Shown: positions 5,938 to 6,806 of the stretch, piece after piece
How positions within the stretch are numbered: the stretch's first letter is position 1
How the letters are laid out: each line of letters opens with the position of its first letter
Source: Dysgonamonadaceae bacterium
GTDB taxonomy: Bacteria > Bacteroidota > Bacteroidia > Bacteroidales > Azobacteroidaceae
DNA: 6,806 bases
NCBI GenBank assembly: GCA_031282925.1
Contig: JAITCT010000332.1
Span: forward strand, 1 to 6,806
Reading direction: 5' to 3'
The notes under the pieces: model-generated
Seen by the model: only the letters and a program-made list of their open reading frames with translations
Database searches by the model: none
Told to the model about the DNA's origin: nothing
Program-made: the position numbers and the translations under genes

Positions 5938-6806
5938 ATGGCAAAAAAAGAACAAGAAGCTGCAAAAAAAGCACCAAAAACAAGTTCGGCGAAAACTAAA
6001 AAAAAGGCGTCTGCCGAACAGATAAAAGAAATACAACCTGCGATTAATCAAGAAAGTAATGTGGATCAATCAGCAGTAGGAGAGGGCGATTTTTCGGTTG
6101 AGCAAAAGATGGTCAATTTATATAAGTTGCAAACCATGCTTACGGAAATTGATAAAATCAAAACACTTCGCGGCGAACTTCCTTTAGAAGTACAAGACTT
6201 GGAAGACGAAGTAGCCGGGTTGCAAACGCGCATCCAGAATTTCCATTTAGACAGTAAGGATATTGATACCGCTATCGGACAACAACGAATCAAAATTACC
6301 GATTCTAATACCTTGATAAATAAGTATAAAGAACAATTGGATAATGTCCGGAACAACCGAGAATTTGATAATCTTTCGAAAGAAATTGAGTTTCAGGGTC
6401 TCGAAGTGGAATTGGCGGAAAAACACATTCGGGAGTTTACAGCCGAATCGAAAATGATTAACGAAGAAATTGTCAAAAATAAAGCCTTGTTGGAGGAACG
6501 CCAAGCCGATTTGAAGTCCAAAAAAGAGGAACTGGATGAAATTGTTTCCGAAACGAAAATTCAGGAAGAACAGCTACGGGAAAAAGCCAAACAATTGGAA
6601 ATAACAATTGAACCCCGTCTTTTATCTGCATTCAAGCGCATTCGTAAAAGCGCCCGTAACGGTTTGGCCGTTGTTTATATCCAACGCGACGCTTGCGGCG
6701 GTTGCTTCAATAAAATTCCGCCCCAAAGACAATTAGACATTAAACTGCGTAAGAAGACAATTGTTTGCGAACATTGCGGACGGATTATTATTGATCCGCA
6801 ACTTGC
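5938..6806 (+). CDS. C4-type zinc-ribbon coiled-coil protein (zf-RING_7/DUF164 type), 3' end missing
   Basis: The frame is open from ATG 5938 to the window edge: 289 complete codons plus two bases, probably only a few residues short of the end. Residues 1 to about 35 are Lys/Ala-rich and look disordered. Residues about 55-235 form a long heptad-rich helical hairpin rich in Glu, Lys, Leu and Gln, with LYKLQ and RNNREFDNLSKEIE as family-typical segments. The C-terminal part has RLLSAFKRIRKSARNGLAVV and then a zinc ribbon with C253-GG-C256 and C277-EH-C280, followed by GRIIIDP. In characterised relatives (HP0958/FlgZ of Helicobacter, CT398 of Chlamydia) the coiled coil mediates protein contacts and the ribbon may bind nucleic acid; the role in Bacteroidota is unknown. 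It starts 10 bases after the Nif3-like stop with no strong ribosome binding site, and is likely cotranscribed or served by the possible promoter at 5873-5880. Confidence 0.9.
   Translation, partial: MAKKEQEAAKKAPKTSSAKTKKKASAEQIKEIQPAINQESNVDQSAVGEGDFSVEQKMVNLYKLQTMLTEIDKIKTLRGELPLEVQDLEDEVAGLQTRIQNFHLDSKDIDTAIGQQRIKITDSNTLINKYKEQLDNVRNNREFDNLSKEIEFQGLEVELAEKHIREFTAESKMINEEIVKNKALLEERQADLKSKKEELDEIVSETKIQEEQLREKAKQLEITIEPRLLSAFKRIRKSARNGLAVVYIQRDACGGCFNKIPPQRQLDIKLRKKTIVCEHCGRIIIDPQL

Noticed and set aside
1..6806. CRISPR arrays, tRNA or rRNA genes, riboswitches, toxin-antitoxin or defence genes
   Set aside because: No regularly spaced repeats, cloverleaf-like or rRNA-like segments, and no recognisable defence or toxin families were seen on either strand by reading.

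Overview
The window looks like a chromosomal segment of a Bacteroidales-type bacterium (phylum Bacteroidota). Several signs agree. There is a type IX secretion type B (CHU_C-like) C-terminal sorting domain. A Nif3-like gene is followed directly by a C4-type zinc-ribbon coiled-coil gene. A LysM/periplasmic-binding-protein fusion sits beside a PorT-like outer-membrane barrel. Start sites lack strong Shine-Dalgarno sequences, and TAnnTTTG-type promoter -7 elements are present. I cannot name the genus from sequence alone.

Layout. Positions 1-1163 are a graveyard of insertion sequences. A short fragment of an IS630-like winged-helix transposase (135-277) is interrupted by a decayed IS5-family element (278-1163). 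The IS5 ends are an 18-bp imperfect inverted repeat (16/18 matches), and its transposase carries at least five frameshifts, one internal stop and loss of the first catalytic Asp. Next, on the minus strand, is a secreted protein with a PKD-like domain and a type IX (type B) sorting domain (1184-2488). A 63-bp divergent promoter region separates it from a plus-strand cluster of four genes: a two-LysM plus periplasmic-binding-protein-fold protein (2552-4129), a PorT-like outer-membrane beta-barrel (4136-4813), a Nif3-like dinuclear metal protein (4833-5927) and a zinc-ribbon coiled-coil protein that runs off the window end (5938-6806+). Gaps in this cluster are only 6, 19 and 10 bases, so it probably forms one transcription unit, possibly with an internal promoter before the zinc-ribbon gene.

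How the genes may work together (inference). The three envelope genes (sorted surface protein, LysM/PBP protein, OM barrel) suggest a cell-envelope locus, and the last two look like cytoplasmic housekeeping genes. Nothing in the window is convincingly a new defence or mobile system. The points most worth a second look are the nested insertion-sequence remnants, the back-to-back divergent promoters sharing the palindrome TTTGCAAA, and the LysM/PBP-fold fusion with no transporter genes next to it.
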